From Paraglomus occultum (taxonomy: Eukaryota; Glomeromycota; Glomeromycetes; Paraglomerales; Paraglomeraceae), in the NCBI GenBank assembly GCA_910592205.1, contig CAJVPJ010000225.1, positions 1 through 33,649 of the forward strand: a stretch of DNA of 33,649 nucleotides. Reading direction: 5' to 3'. Positions within the stretch are counted from its first letter, which is position 1. Each line of letters begins with the position of its first letter. The notes under the pieces were generated by a model. That model saw only the letters and a program-made list of their open reading frames with translations. It did not search any database and had not been told where the DNA came from. The translations under genes and the position numbers were made by a program. This document shows positions 33,171 to 33,649 of the stretch, one piece after another.

Positions 33171-33649
33171 AACAAATTATCACTCCCAATTAACATGATT
33201 ATCCCAACCATTATCATAATCCCCAACCACTATTATCATCATCTCCCCAATTATCAACAGTCTGTATTTTTTTGCAAACCTTTCATTATTGTCTCGTTCT
33301 TGTTCTTTAATATTGATTTTTCTTTTAGATGGACAGGGCAGGTCATTAAATAAGTTCAATCAAGATTATCAAGAAACAATGATCATAATATGAAAATGAA
33401 ACATTTAAATTTCATATCGATCTCTAAAATATTTGGAATGAGAAATTAACTAATACTAATGTCTGGTTTTGTTCAGCATTATCTTAAACCATGAAAGTTT
33501 TTACAATTAAGCAAAAACGGTTTTAATTGACTTTTAAGGAAGTAGAATGGTGTTGGGTAATAGTAATAATAAAAAAGTCCGCAGCATTGTATGTTAGTTT
33601 GTAAAGTTAGTTTGTACAAGGCCTTTGTGCAAGATTCGCACTCCGCGCT
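33171..33649. other. Right edge, intergenic
   Basis: Begins with a simple-sequence stretch of ATTATCA/CCCAA-type words (33178-33258), possibly low-complexity sequence attached to the transposase relic. The remainder is AT-rich with nothing recognised. Confidence 0.4.

Noticed and set aside
1-33649. CRISPR arrays, rRNA, integrases or bacterial-style operons
   Set aside because: No regularly spaced repeats or rRNA-like sequence were seen; gene structures are eukaryotic with many introns.

Overview
This is nuclear DNA from a filamentous-type fungus. The genes carry many short introns (about 60-120 nt, GTA-type donors, CTAAC/CTAAT-like branch points, YAG acceptors) and encode fungal orthologues such as ERG4, SED5, ATG12, ALG14 and a PMC1/PMCA-type calcium pump. 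The intergenic DNA is AT-rich, with poly-A/T tracts and decayed transposon, LRR and ML-domain remnants. That mix resembles arbuscular mycorrhizal fungi (Glomeromycotina, Rhizophagus and relatives). The lineage is my inference from gene style, not a database match.

Layout. 1-79: possible C-terminal tail of a gene entering from the left. 793-4077 (+): 12-exon PP4R3/SMEK/Psy2, the PP4 phosphatase regulatory subunit, with a 1-nt homopolymer frameshift in exon 9. 4078-7505: mostly empty, with a 20-bp perfect palindrome. 7506-9512 (+): ERG4, the last step of ergosterol synthesis. 9783-11292 (-): SED5/syntaxin 5. 11611-12213 (+): ATG12, divergent from SED5 across 318 bp and needing a GC-AG intron. 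12688-12969 (-): small LYR-motif protein, head-to-head with ALG14 (12978-13971, +). 14144-17763 (-): P-type Ca2+-ATPase, 1054 codons in six exons, with a G-quadruplex motif at one intron's 3' end.

From about 17.8 kb to 27 kb the window holds no intact recognisable gene. It contains an inverted repeat pair (20266-20366 / 21475-21640), a truncated ML-domain lipid-binding gene cut at its 3' end by a 201-bp MITE with 25-bp terminal inverted repeats and a TA duplication, and an LRR pseudogene with several frameshifts. Genes resume on the minus strand: an orphan single-pass membrane protein (27027-27977), an orphan two-exon gene (29097-29657) and the molybdopterin synthase large subunit MOCS2B/MoaE (30316-30937). 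An open frame without an ATG (31002-31436) and a decayed DDE transposase C-terminus (32838-33170) close the window.

The genes do not form a pathway. They are eukaryotic housekeeping functions: phosphatase control, sterol synthesis, ER-Golgi fusion, autophagy, N-glycan initiation, calcium export and molybdenum cofactor synthesis. No novel multi-gene system is evident. The points most worth following are the non-canonical ATG12 intron, the PP4R3 frameshift, the MITE inserted at the ML relic, the quadruplex at a splice acceptor and the extremely tight LYR/ALG14 divergent pair.
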